Source: Roseovarius gaetbuli (GTDB lineage Bacteria; Pseudomonadota; Alphaproteobacteria; Rhodobacterales; Rhodobacteraceae). Taken from it: a stretch of DNA of 46,139 nt. The notes under the pieces were generated by a model. The model made no database searches, was not told the origin of the DNA, and saw only the letters and a list, made by a program, of their open reading frames with translations. The position numbers were made by a program, and so were the translations under genes. The stretch covers positions 1 through 46,139 of the forward strand of contig NZ_FWFJ01000030.1 in assembly GCF_900172365.1 (NCBI RefSeq), given 5' to 3'. Below are positions 1 to 7,678 of the stretch, one piece after another (within the stretch, counting starts at the first letter, position 1; each line of letters opens with the position of its first letter).

Positions 1-2
1 CG

Positions 3-215
3 ATCAAGGACGCGACCGTGAAACGTTTCCACTACGACGACCACAATCAGCTCCGCACCCACCTGGCGGACTTCATGGCAGCCTACAACTTCGCACGCAG
101 ACTCAAGACCCTCAGCGGGCTCACGCCTTACGAATACATCTGCAAGATCTGGACATCTGAGCCAGACAGATTCATCTTAAATCCGATCCACCAGATGCCG
201 GGACTGAACACCTAA
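3..215 (+). CDS. IS481-type transposase, C-terminal fragment (cut by window edge)
   Basis: The open frame enters from the left edge and ends at the TAA at 213-215, giving the last 70 residues of a DDE integrase-type transposase. The visible part contains the helical segment around HLADFMAAYNFARRL and the closing GLTPYEYICKIW...NPIHQMPGLNT, a tail I associate with IS481-family transposases common in Rhodobacteraceae. The catalytic D, D and E would lie upstream of the window, so completeness cannot be judged. The downstream terminal inverted repeat was not identified. It lies at the 3' side of the taurine transporter operon and points toward it. Family assignment is from recognition of the C-terminal tail, so subfamily is tentative. 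Confidence 0.8.
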   Translation: MKDATVKRFHYDDHNQLRTHLADFMAAYNFARRLKTLSGLTPYEYICKIWTSEPDRFILNPIHQMPGLNT

Positions 216-260
216 GAAAATACGCAAAAAGGAAGAAGCAAGGCCAACCCTGCTTCTTCC

Positions 261-323
261 CTTCTTCTTGGCCAAAATACTCCGGGGGAGTCGCCGCTTG
301 CGGCGACGGGGGCAGCGCCCCCG
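261..323 (+). repeat. REP-like intergenic hairpin element, copy 1
   Basis: The element reads CTTCTTCTTGGCCAAAATAC, then TCCGGGGGAGTCGCCGC, a TTG loop, GCGGCGACGGGGGC and AGCGCCCCCGCC. It therefore holds a GTCGCCGC/GCGGCGAC hairpin plus a second GGGGGC/GCCCCC stem. A related copy in the opposite orientation lies at 13060-13121 (TTCTTCTTGCTC, AAATATCCCGGGGGAGTCGC..., GCGACGGGGGC, CGCGCCCCC). The conserved body and varying loop suggest a dispersed palindromic repeat. It sits between the IS481-type tail and tauC, downstream of tauC on the minus strand, so it may also act in transcript 3'-end formation. No T-tract follows it. Confidence 0.65.
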
Positions 324-336
324 CCTTACGTTTGGA

Positions 337-1602
337 TCAAACGCGACCCTTCCACGGCACAAGCCAGTTTTCCGCCTTTCGCATCATGATGTCGATGCCA
401 TAGCCGATGATCCCGATCAGGATGATCCCCATGATCACGATATCGGTAAGCTGAAAGCGGCTGGCGACCATGATCATCATGCCCGCGCCTTTTTCGGCCG
501 CGACAAGCTCGGCGGCGACAACCGTGCCCCAACAGACCCCCATCGCGACACGCGCGCCGGTAAAGATCTCGGGCAGGCTGTTGGGCACGATCACATAGCG
601 CATCAGCTGCCATTTGCTAGCCCCAAGGGAATAGGCCGCATGCACCTTGGAAATCGCCACGCCGGACACGCCTGCGCGCGCCGAAATGGTCATGATCCAG
701 AGCGCCGCCAGGAACAGCAGGATGATCTTGCCGCTCTCGCCAATCCCCGCCCAGATGATCACCAGCGGGATCAGGGCAAGCGGCGGCACCGGGCGCATGA
801 ATTCGACAATCGGGTCGAACCAACCGCGGAACCAGTCACTTAGTCCCATGGCATAGCCAAGCGGAATCCCCACCAATGCGCCAAGCGCAAAGCCGACGAT
901 GACCCGGAACAGCGACCAGTAGAGATGCTCGAAAAGGGTAAAGTTCTGATAGCCCTGCTCGGAAATCTCGGCCACGCGCGAGACCACCGATTCCGGCGGC
1001 GGAAGCCAGATCGGCTCCATCTGCATGCCCTTTGCGGGCGCGAAATTCATCGAGCCCTTGGCGGTGATCACAACCGTGCCATTGGCGACCTTGGCGGTAT
1101 CACCGGGACCAACGGGCTGGCCGTCAATCGCCACGACTTTGGCGCCCTCTTTGCGGGTCACCTCATCGTTCTTGTCCATCAGCAAAAGCGACGAGCGCCA
1201 GGCGCCGACGGTGATGACGTCATTCTTGGCGATGCCATCGCCGGGCTCGATCTCGCGATCACTCACCTCTTCGCCCACCTTGAAAACGCGGGCATAAACC
1301 GTGGCGTCATCGCGGGTGCCGTCAGGGCCCTCAAGCGTATAAACGAACTCGGTATCGCCAATAAACGGCCCCGGTGCATGGATCGGCACCCATTTGCTTC
1401 CGGTGAAGGCGCCCCAGAGCAGAAAGATCGTCAAGACTGAAATCACGCTGGCCCAACGATCCGGGCGCACGGCGCTTTCATCGCCAAAGGTCACCGTCTT
1501 GAGCGAGGTGTAATCGTTCATCTGGCGGAATTTGCTGACACCCTTGCGCACGGCGAAAAAGGCGGCCACGAAAATAGCAACATAGATGATCAGAATGGTC
1601 AT
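337..1602 (-). CDS. tauC: Taurine-type ABC transporter permease with large periplasmic insert
   Basis: Inner-membrane permease of a TauABC/SsuABC/NrtABC-class importer, 421 aa. Membrane segments are seen at about residues 2-18 and 51-66, then a block from about 228 onward holding the usual BPD_transp_1 core. The coupling (EAA-type) loop is around 324-349 (YSLGASKWQLMRYVIVP then NSLPEIFTG). E. coli TauC is about 275 aa; the extra length here is a polar, beta-rich stretch at about 70-197 placed just before the conserved LPPPESVV segment. The start overlaps the tauB stop by four bases (ATGA, 1599-1602), so the two are translationally coupled. Assignment to taurine rests on family plus divergent tpa; aliphatic sulfonates remain possible. 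Confidence 0.88.
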   Translation of the reverse strand: MTILIIYVAIFVAAFFAVRKGVSKFRQMNDYTSLKTVTFGDESAVRPDRWASVISVLTIFLLWGAFTGSKWVPIHAPGPFIGDTEFVYTLEGPDGTRDDATVYARVFKVGEEVSDREIEPGDGIAKNDVITVGAWRSSLLLMDKNDEVTRKEGAKVVAIDGQPVGPGDTAKVANGTVVITAKGSMNFAPAKGMQMEPIWLPPPESVVSRVAEISEQGYQNFTLFEHLYWSLFRVIVGFALGALVGIPLGYAMGLSDWFRGWFDPIVEFMRPVPPLALIPLVIIWAGIGESGKIILLFLAALWIMTISARAGVSGVAISKVHAAYSLGASKWQLMRYVIVPNSLPEIFTGARVAMGVCWGTVVAAELVAAEKGAGMMIMVASRFQLTDIVIMGIILIGIIGYGIDIMMRKAENWLVPWKGRV

Positions 1603-2408
1603 GCCTCTGCCTCCTCGGTGCGGCCCATGATCTCTTCTTCCATATCCCAGATCATCGACAGGATTTCTTCGCGCTTTGCGCCAAAGTCGGGGTGTTTCTT
1701 CACTTCGCGCAGGTCTTGCCCGACCCCCATTTCAGCAAAGGGCAGGCGGTATTCCTTGTGAATGCGGCCCGGTCGCGGCGCCATCACCAGCAAACGTTCG
1801 CCCAGCAACAGGGCCTCTTCCACCGAGTGGGTGATAAGCACGATCGTCTTGCCGGTCTCCTTCCAGAGCTTCAGAACCAGCCCCTGCATCTTTTCGCGGG
1901 TCAGCGCATCAAGCGCACCAAGCGGTTCGTCCATCAAGATCACATCCGGGTCATTGGCGAGACAGCGTGCAAGCGCCACGCGCTGTTGCATGCCGCCAGA
2001 CAGTTCGTAAACCGCCTTTTCCTTAAAATCCTTGAGCCCAACCACCTCTAGCAGGTGGTCGACATTGCCGCCGTACTCCGCCTCGCGTTGCCCCTTCATG
2101 CGGGGGCCAAAGCTTACGTTTTCGCGCACGCTCATCCATTCAAACAGCGCGCCTTGCTGAAACACCATGCCGCGCTCTGCGTCCGGGCCGGTGACGCGGT
2201 GATCGTTCAGCGTGATCTGACCCTCGGTCGGGGCCAGAAACCCGGCCAGAATGTTCAAAAGCGTGGTTTTGCCACAGCCCGACGGGCCAAGCACACTCAT
2301 CAATTCGCCTGTCTTGAGTTCAAGCGAGACATCCTGCAGGGCCTGCACGTGCGTACCGTTCGGCAGGTCGAACCGCATCGAGATATTTTCGATGGAAAGT
2401 GTAGACAT
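1599..2408 (-). CDS. tauB: Taurine-type ABC transporter ATP-binding protein
   Basis: ATPase subunit that energises the TauABC-type importer at the cytoplasmic face of the membrane, 269 aa. From the chosen start: Walker A GPSGCGKTT at 41-49, Q-loop in MVFQQ at about 83-84, signature LSGGMQQR at 135-142, Walker B VILMDE at 155-160 and the switch His in ITHSVEEA at about 193. I chose the ATG at 2408, preceded by a GGGGGTGGGG purine stretch, over a GTG two codons upstream. The gene lies 86 nt downstream of the binding-protein gene and overlaps tauC by 4 nt, so tauABC is one operon. The C-terminal tail after the nucleotide-binding domain is typical of the nitrate/sulfonate/taurine subfamily. Confidence 0.92.
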   Translation of the reverse strand: MSTLSIENISMRFDLPNGTHVQALQDVSLELKTGELMSVLGPSGCGKTTLLNILAGFLAPTEGQITLNDHRVTGPDAERGMVFQQGALFEWMSVRENVSFGPRMKGQREAEYGGNVDHLLEVVGLKDFKEKAVYELSGGMQQRVALARCLANDPDVILMDEPLGALDALTREKMQGLVLKLWKETGKTIVLITHSVEEALLLGERLLVMAPRPGRIHKEYRLPFAEMGVGQDLREVKKHPDFGAKREEILSMIWDMEEEIMGRTEEAEA

Positions 2409-2494
2409 CCCCACCCCCTGTTTTCGTTGGAATTGATTGTGCAGAGGCCCGCCCGCGGCACGGACGGGCCCCTGTCTGTCACGTCGCTCGCGGC

Positions 2495-3493
2495 TTACAT
2501 GCCGTTGGCAGCGGCCAGCGGACCAGTGTTGACGTTGTTTTCATAGGTCTCAAGAGCGGCGTCGATACTCTTGGCTTCGACGAAAACGTCCGCCACGCCT
2601 TTCATGAACTCCTGTGCGCCGCCGCCCAGCCATTTGGCCGAGAGCTGCTCTTCCACAGAGGGGAACACAAAGGTGTCGATGGTCGAGGCCGTGGCCTCTA
2701 CATCCATGCCGCTGTCCTTGGCGATCACCGGCAGCATCTCGTCGCGATTGGCCGCATCGGCCCACATCGCGTTCGCATCTGCGGTCACCTTGAGGAACTT
2801 GGCAACCAGATCGGGGTTTTCCGCGACAAAGCCAGCCGGGGCACTGGTCACGTCAAACACCAGAATGCCAAGCGCTTCTTTTTCGGCACCAGTCAAAAGG
2901 ACATTGCCGTGCTCCTTGGCACGACGCAGGCTTCCGCCCCAGCCACAGAACATGTCAACAGCACCCTGCGCGATGGCTGCGGCACCCTCGGGCGGGGCCA
3001 TGTTGACCACGTCCATGCTTGCGATATCGACGCCGAAATGGCTCATCTGCTTGAGGAAACCGTAATGCGCGGCGGTGCCAAGCGGCACGGCCACTTTCTT
3101 GCCGGCGAGCTCGCCCGCGTTGGTCTTGTCGATCTCAAGCGCTTCGGCGACGACACAGTTGTCGTTCTCGGCATAAGACACGGCCACATCGAGAACCTGA
3201 AGATCCTGACCGGCACTTGCGGCCACAACGAAGGGCGGCACGCCCTGGCTGACCGAAAGATGCACATCGCCGCTGGCCATGGCCGCGCTCATCGCGGTGC
3301 CGGTGTCAAACGCACGCCAGTTTACCTTGACGCCCATCTCTTCGTCATAGGTGCCCTTTTCCTTGGCGTATTGGAACGGCATCGGCCATTCGAGGAAATA
3401 CGCCACGGTGATTTCCTGTGCTGTCGCAGCACCGGCAGTTACCGCAAAGGCAGCACCGGCTACGGCCGTCATCAGCTTTGATTTCAATTTCAT
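2495..3493 (-). CDS. tauA: Periplasmic taurine-binding protein of ABC transporter
   Basis: Solute-binding protein of the NMT1/TauA type (332 aa) that delivers substrate to the TauBC complex. It has a Sec signal peptide (MKLKSKLMTAV..., Ala-rich core, cleavage likely after ATA before QEITVAYF). The mature start ITVAYFLEWPMPFQYAKEKG and the segments SGDVHLSVSQGVPPFV and KKVAVPLGTAAHYGFL fit TauA-like proteins. A GGGAG lies 9 nt upstream of the ATG at 3493 but directly abuts the ATG at 3502, so 3493 is preferred. It is the first gene of tauABC, divergent from tpa across about 430 bp of regulatory DNA. Taurine as ligand is inferred from the tpa neighbour. Confidence 0.9.
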   Translation of the reverse strand: MKLKSKLMTAVAGAAFAVTAGAATAQEITVAYFLEWPMPFQYAKEKGTYDEEMGVKVNWRAFDTGTAMSAAMASGDVHLSVSQGVPPFVVAASAGQDLQVLDVAVSYAENDNCVVAEALEIDKTNAGELAGKKVAVPLGTAAHYGFLKQMSHFGVDIASMDVVNMAPPEGAAAIAQGAVDMFCGWGGSLRRAKEHGNVLLTGAEKEALGILVFDVTSAPAGFVAENPDLVAKFLKVTADANAMWADAANRDEMLPVIAKDSGMDVEATASTIDTFVFPSVEEQLSAKWLGGGAQEFMKGVADVFVEAKSIDAALETYENNVNTGPLAAANGM

Positions 3494-3920
3494 ATCGTTC
3501 ATCTCCCGTTGGTTACGTTGCTTTTTATACCTGATACCGCACTTTTCGGCGGGTTAGGATGCGTCCGGCCCTTGATCAGATCGGCACACTTGGCGGCAGG
3601 CACCGCCAAAGAGTGAACCCGATCCAACGGAACCGATCAACGCAATAATAGCAGACCTAAGATCATTTCAGCATTTCAGAAAAGAGGTTTTCGAATAGCA
3701 TCAAACTCGGCAAGTTACCGCCGCCTGCGGAGCAAAATCATTTTTTATCAATAGATTACTCGGAGATTTCATGGTCAAATCTGATTTTTGGCCTTAAATA
3801 TTGGCCTCATCTGGCCCTATTCGCATGGCGGATTTCACGGCTGATATATAGTCAGAACCAAATGGACAACGATCACAGGCTCGCGCGTTGCGCCGGGCCT
3901 TAACCCGATGGAGCATCACG
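3494..3920. promoter_or_regulatory. Divergent intergenic region between tauA and tpa
   Basis: About 430 bp without a supported gene. It is visibly more AT-rich than its surroundings between about 3640 and 3800 (for example ATTTTTTATCAATAG), as expected for a divergent promoter region. It must hold the promoters for tauABC (minus) and tpa (plus). Candidate regulator half-sites are at 3788-3817 and are listed separately. A GGAG at 3910-3913 is the likely ribosome binding site for tpa. No tauR gene lies here, although in several relatives tauR is adjacent to tpa. Confidence 0.6.
3788..3817 (+). promoter_or_regulatory. Candidate TauR-type direct repeats upstream of tpa
   Basis: Three similar tracts follow each other: TTGGCCTTAA at 3788, TTGGCCTCAT at 3801 and CTGGCCCTAT at 3811. 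The MocR-family activator TauR of Rhodobacter capsulatus is reported to bind direct repeats which I recall as CTGGACYTAA. The first and third tracts each match that at about 8 of 10 positions. They lie 104-133 nt before the tpa start, a plausible activator position. The recognition sequence is from memory and the regulator gene itself is not in the window, so this is an inference. Confidence 0.45.
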
Positions 3921-5318
3921 ATGGACGGCAAAATTCTCGACAATGACATCTCTCGCGTGGTCGAGGCCGACCGCGCCCATGTCTGGCATCACCTTATTCA
4001 GCACGCGGCCTGGACCGGCGAGGCGCCCAAGGGCGACCCGCGCATCATCGTCGAAGGGCGCGGCATGCGGGTCTGGGATCAAAAGGGAAAAGAGCACCTT
4101 GATGCCGTCTCGGGCGGGGTCTGGACCGTCAATGTAGGCTATGGCCGCGAACGGATTGCCAATGCGGTGCGCGATCAGCTGATCAAGCTGCCGTATTTCG
4201 CAGGCTCGGCCGGCTCGATCCCCGGTGCGCAGTTTTCCGAGCGGCTGATTGCGAAAATGCCGGGTCTGACGCGGGTCTATTACACCAACTCGGGCTCCGA
4301 GGCGAACGAGAAGGCGTTCAAGATGGTGCGCCAGATCGCGCACAAGCGCCATGGCGGCAAAAAGCACAAGATCCTCTATCGCGAGCGTGATTATCACGGC
4401 ACCACCATCGCCTGTCTTTCGGCCGGCGGCCAGGACGAGCGCAACGCCGAATACGGCCCCTACACCCCCGGTTTTGTGCGCGTCCCGCACTGCCTTGAAT
4501 ACCGCGCGCAATGGGATCTTGAGGGCGAGGACTACGGCATCGCCGCCGCCAATGCGATCGAAGAGGTGATCCTGGCCGAGGGCCCCGATACCGTCGGCGC
4601 GCTCTGTCTTGAGCCGGTCACGGCAGGTGGCGGCGTGATCGTTCCGCCCAAGGGCTACTGGCCCCGCGTTCAGGAAATCTGCCGCAAGTATGACATCCTG
4701 TTGCACATCGACGAGGTCGTCTGTGGCGTCGGGCGCACCGGCACCTGGTTCGGCTATCAGCATTACGGCATCGAGCCCGATTTCGTGACCATGGCCAAGG
4801 GCGTTGCCTCTGGCTATGCCGCCATCGCGTGCTGCGTGACCTCCGAGCGGGTGTTCGAGATGTTCCGCGATGAATCCGGTGATCCGATGAGCTATTTCCG
4901 CGATATCTCGACCTTTGGCGGCTGTACGGCCGGTCCGGCGGCGGCGCTCGAAAACCTCTCGATCATCGAGGAAGAGGATCTGTTGGGCAATACCGTGGCG
5001 ATGGGCGAGTATATGCTCGACCAGTTGCGCGCGCTTCAGGACAAGCATGCGGTGATCGGCGAGGTGCGCGGCAAGGGTCTGTTCCTTGGTGCCGAACTTG
5101 TCAGTGACCGCACCAGCAAAGAGCCCGCCAACGAGAAACAGGTTCAGGCGGTGGTGGCCGATTGCATGGCGCAGGGCGTGATCATCGGGGCGACCAACCG
5201 CTCCATTCCCGGCTTCAACAACACGCTGTGCTATTCGCCCGCGCTGATCGCGACCAAGGACGATATCAATCAAATCGTCTCGGCGACCGACGCGGCGCTG
5301 ACCCGGGTGTTCGGCTAG
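3921..5318 (+). CDS. tpa: Taurine-pyruvate aminotransferase
   Basis: Class III PLP aminotransferase, 465 aa, expected to convert taurine plus pyruvate to sulfoacetaldehyde plus alanine in the cytoplasm, the first step of taurine dissimilation. The Schiff-base lysine is K293 in TMAKGVASGYAA. The cofactor-binding acid lies in LLHIDEVVCGVGRTGTWFG, and NSGSEANEKAF binds the phosphate region. The sequence MDGKILDNDISRVVEADRAHVWH at the start and NTLCYSPALIATKDD near the end closely resemble alphaproteobacterial Tpa proteins as I know them. The ATG at 3921 has a GGAG 7 nt upstream; an upstream TTG at 3888 would add 11 residues and is less likely. The gene is divergent from tauABC. The usual partner xsc (sulfoacetaldehyde acetyltransferase) does not follow; a terminator and lysE-type gene do. 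Confidence 0.92.
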   Translation: MDGKILDNDISRVVEADRAHVWHHLIQHAAWTGEAPKGDPRIIVEGRGMRVWDQKGKEHLDAVSGGVWTVNVGYGRERIANAVRDQLIKLPYFAGSAGSIPGAQFSERLIAKMPGLTRVYYTNSGSEANEKAFKMVRQIAHKRHGGKKHKILYRERDYHGTTIACLSAGGQDERNAEYGPYTPGFVRVPHCLEYRAQWDLEGEDYGIAAANAIEEVILAEGPDTVGALCLEPVTAGGGVIVPPKGYWPRVQEICRKYDILLHIDEVVCGVGRTGTWFGYQHYGIEPDFVTMAKGVASGYAAIACCVTSERVFEMFRDESGDPMSYFRDISTFGGCTAGPAAALENLSIIEEEDLLGNTVAMGEYMLDQLRALQDKHAVIGEVRGKGLFLGAELVSDRTSKEPANEKQVQAVVADCMAQGVIIGATNRSIPGFNNTLCYSPALIATKDDINQIVSATDAALTRVFG

Positions 5319-5345
5319 GCAAGACGCACTTTCATTTACGGATCA

Positions 5346-5377
5346 CCCCCAGCACTGCAACATGTGCCGGGGGTTTT
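5346..5377 (+). terminator. Intrinsic terminator of tpa
   Basis: CCCCC-A-GCA at 5346-5354 pairs with TGC-C-GGGGG at 5365-5373 across a ten-base loop, followed by TTTT. It lies 28 nt after the tpa stop and ends that transcript, which supports tpa being monocistronic here. Confidence 0.75.
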
Positions 5378-5395
5378 CATGTCCCGCGGTTGCCC

Positions 5396-5986
5396 CTAGG
5401 CAAATGCCATCCAGATCGCCACCCCGCCAAGCATCGCCGCCAGCCCCCGGTTCAGCAAAACCGCCTGATCGGGGCGCGACCAGAGCCGCGCAAGCCGCGT
5501 GCCAAGCGCGGCCCAGAGGGCAAAGGCCAGCATGTTGTTGAGGGTAAACACCGTCGCAATCCCCAGCACACCAAGGCCGGGGACCGCGCTGAACTGGGTG
5601 AACATCAGCGCGATGATCACATAGGCCTTGGGGTTGAACAGCAAAAGCACCATGCCGCCACCAAACCCCATCGGCCGCGCGGCCCGCACATCGCCATCCC
5701 GCATCGTCCCGGCCCGCCAGAGCCCGAGCGCAAGGCACATGACATAGCCCGCGCCGATAACCTGAAGCACCTGCGCCACGCCCGGCGCGGCTTGGGTTGC
5801 GGCACCAAAGCCCAACCCGATCGCCAGAGTCACCGCCCATGTCGCAATGTGATAGCCAAAGCTCGCAGGCCATGTCGCCGCCAGACCAAAGCGCGCGCCC
5901 ATGGCGGCAAAGATCATGTTGCCCGGCCCCGGACTATAGGCCAGCGGCAACAAAAAGATCAGCAAGGCAGAGATCGGAGGCCCCAT
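5396..5986 (-). CDS. LysE/RhtB-family amino-acid exporter
   Basis: Inner-membrane translocator of 196 aa with about five to six hydrophobic segments. The N-terminal family motif is present as LAYSPGPGNMIFAAMGARFG, and the central LLLFNPKAYVIIALMFTQF segment matches the conserved NPKA region of LysE/RhtB proteins. Members export amino acids or derivatives; substrate cannot be predicted. AAAGGAG lies 8 nt before the ATG at 5986, so the start is well supported. The gene is convergent with tpa and lies downstream of the ornithine-decarboxylase-type gene on the same strand, but a terminator hairpin and a repeat separate them, so it is probably its own transcript. A role with the decarboxylase (for instance amine or amino-acid export) is only suggested by proximity. 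Confidence 0.85.
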   Translation of the reverse strand: MGPPISALLIFLLPLAYSPGPGNMIFAAMGARFGLAATWPASFGYHIATWAVTLAIGLGFGAATQAAPGVAQVLQVIGAGYVMCLALGLWRAGTMRDGDVRAARPMGFGGGMVLLLFNPKAYVIIALMFTQFSAVPGLGVLGIATVFTLNNMLAFALWAALGTRLARLWSRPDQAVLLNRGLAAMLGGVAIWMAFA

Positions 5987-6050
5987 GACGGCACTCCTTT
6001 ACCGACAAGAGGTACCGCAATCGTTTTGCCAGGCGACCCGTTTCCTGCGC

Positions 6051-6080
6051 AAAGCAAAGCCCGGATGTTGCCATCCGGGC
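6051..6080 (-). terminator. Intrinsic terminator downstream of the decarboxylase gene
   Basis: GCCCGGATG at 6059-6067 and CATCCGGGC at 6072-6080 form a perfect 9-bp stem with a TTGC loop (plus-strand reading). On the minus strand the stem is followed by TTTGCTTT (6051-6058). It lies about 150 nt past the decarboxylase stop, beyond the palindromic repeat. Confidence 0.65.
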
Positions 6081-6124
6081 CGCCAAAACCGAGACGCGCA
6101 GGCAAGAGCGCGGCGAGGGTCGCC

Positions 6125-6233
6125 TTAGAGCATGTCGCGTTCACTCAAAATTCACGCGACATGCTCCAACCTATTGATTTCGCATGTTCGAGAAGCTCAA
6201 AACCGGTTCCCACTTTTGAGCAACATGCTCTAG
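6125..6233 (+). repeat. Two-unit palindromic intergenic repeat, copy 1
   Basis: Unit A is GAGCATGTCGCGT (6128-6140) paired with ACGCGACATGCTC, a 13-bp stem. Unit B starts GCATGTTCGAGAAGCTCAAA, continues ACCGGTTCCCACTTTTGAGC and ends AACATGCTCTA at 6232. A second copy of both units, in the same order, lies on the other strand at 22756-22862, with unit B nearly identical. Similar GAGCATG...ACCGGTTCCCACTTTT palindromes are widespread intergenic repeats in Alphaproteobacteria. The first three bases of this copy, read from the decarboxylase side, form that gene's TAG stop codon. Confidence 0.85.
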
Positions 6234-7414
6234 ATCACCACGACCTCAAGCGGCGGAAAACCGTTGAACCCAACCGAGGAATAGCTCGACGTATAGGCGC
6301 CACAGTTGCGGATGATGATCCGGTCGCCGGACTGAAGCCCAAGCGGCATGGCCACCGGGCGCTTTTCGTAGAGCACATCGGCACTGTCACAGGACGGACC
6401 CGCCAGAATGCAGGGGCCAGTCGCCTCATGCTCGCGCTCTGTCAGAAACTGATAGCGGATCGCCTCGTCCATGGTTTCGGCCAGACCCGAGAATTTGCCG
6501 ATATCAAGATACACCCAGCGACAGATATCATCCTCGGATTTGCGGCTCACCAAAAGCACCTCGGCGGCGATCATGCCGGCCTCGGCGACCATGCCGCGAC
6601 CCGGTTCTGCCATCACGCGGGTGGCACCGGGAAAGCGCGGCTCGACCATCGCCATGACCTGCGCGGCATAGGCCTGCGGGGCTTCGATCTCTTCGCCGTA
6701 AAACGCCGGGAACCCGCCGCCGATATTGATCATGTCAAGGTCAAAGCCGGTCGCGCGGGCCTCGGCCCAAACGCCTGCAACCTGATCCAGCGTCTCGCGC
6801 CACATTTCGGCGCGGCGGGTCTGGCTTCCGACATGAAACGACAGCCCAACCGGCTTGAGGCCAAGTTCGCGGGCACGGCCCATCAGGTCGCCCGCCATTT
6901 CAGGCGCACAGCCAAACTTGCGGCTCAGCGGCCAGTCGGCGCCGGTCGCACCCACCAGAAGACGAATGTAAACCTCGGCGCCCGGCGCGTGGGTCGCGAT
7001 TTTTTCAAGCTCCATATCACAATCTGCCGCAAACAGGGTGATCCCTGCGCCGTGGGCAAAGGCGATGTCGCTTGCGCGTTTCACGGTATTGCCGAACGAG
7101 ATGTGCGCAGGATGCGCGCCAAGGCCTAGGCAAAGCTCGATCTCGCCGCGCGAGGCCGCATCAAAGTGGCTGCCTTCGGCGATCAGAAGCTCGATGATCT
7201 CGCGGGTCGGGTTTGCCTTGACGGCATAATGAATGTCAGCCCGGCCAAGACCGGCCTTGAGCGCACGATACTGACGCGCGACCGTGTCACGGTGAACCAC
7301 CAGCGTCGGGTGATCAAAAGTGGTGCGTCGGATGTAATCGACGATCACGGAAGAGGTGTCAAAGGGTGCAAAAACGGCGTCGCCGCCCGCAAGGGGGTTC
7401 ACGTAAGCGTTCAT
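6230..7414 (-). CDS. Ornithine/lysine decarboxylase-type PLP enzyme (fold III)
   Basis: Alanine-racemase-fold decarboxylase, 394 aa from the chosen start. The PLP lysine is K66 in YAVKANP; the His of LSFHVGSQ stacks on the cofactor; INIGGGFP and AEPGRGMVAEAG bind phosphate; GPSCDSADVLYE carries the catalytic Cys and the specificity Asp of the ornithine decarboxylase group. The compact length and lack of an N-terminal argininosuccinate-like domain favour ornithine (or ornithine/lysine) decarboxylase over diaminopimelate or arginine decarboxylase. It would make putrescine for polyamine synthesis. The ATG at 7414 has GGAG 8 nt upstream, whereas upstream ATGs at 7459 and 7420 have no properly spaced site. 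The TAG stop is contributed by the palindromic repeat. Confidence 0.85.
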   Translation of the reverse strand: MNAYVNPLAGGDAVFAPFDTSSVIVDYIRRTTFDHPTLVVHRDTVARQYRALKAGLGRADIHYAVKANPTREIIELLIAEGSHFDAASRGEIELCLGLGAHPAHISFGNTVKRASDIAFAHGAGITLFAADCDMELEKIATHAPGAEVYIRLLVGATGADWPLSRKFGCAPEMAGDLMGRARELGLKPVGLSFHVGSQTRRAEMWRETLDQVAGVWAEARATGFDLDMINIGGGFPAFYGEEIEAPQAYAAQVMAMVEPRFPGATRVMAEPGRGMVAEAGMIAAEVLLVSRKSEDDICRWVYLDIGKFSGLAETMDEAIRYQFLTEREHEATGPCILAGPSCDSADVLYEKRPVAMPLGLQSGDRIIIRNCGAYTSSYSSVGFNGFPPLEVVVI

Positions 7415-7620
7415 GGTCATATCTCCAATCAGACCCGGGCTTTCACCCGACCAGTTCATAACGGGAGACGTTACCGTCGCTACGTAAACACGTGTGGCAG
7501 AACCACCGGCCAGAGGCGCGTGCGTTGGCGTCTATAAAGCGCACTTAGGGCTGCGATTGAGTCGGTGCAACAATTTTCTCGGACCCGCGCCATTATTTTC
7601 TGTGTGGCGGCAAAATCGAC

Positions 7621-7650
7621 AAAAAAACCCGCGCCTCTCGGCGCGGGTTT
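7621..7650 (-). terminator. Intrinsic terminator of the TrcR gene
   Basis: AAACCCGCGCC at 7625-7635 pairs with GGCGCGGGTTT at 7640-7650, an 11-bp stem with a TCTC loop. On the minus strand it is followed by a run of seven T (7621-7627). It lies 29 nt past the TGA of the DUF1013 gene. The region 7415-7620 between this and the decarboxylase start must hold the decarboxylase promoter; no convincing -35/-10 pair was identified. Confidence 0.85.
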
Positions 7651-7678
7651 CTTGATGCTGTTGCGCATGCTTGTCGGC

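Noticed and set aside
3900..5273. 457-codon minus-strand open frame opposite tpa
   Set aside because: Low-complexity Asp/Gly/Ala/His translation with no motif; tpa on the other strand is fully convincing.
5162..7129. 655-codon plus-strand open frame across lysE and the decarboxylase
   Set aside because: Antisense shadow in GC-rich DNA. It starts inside tpa, its translation is Arg/His/Pro-rich without domains, and it opposes two genes with clear motifs.
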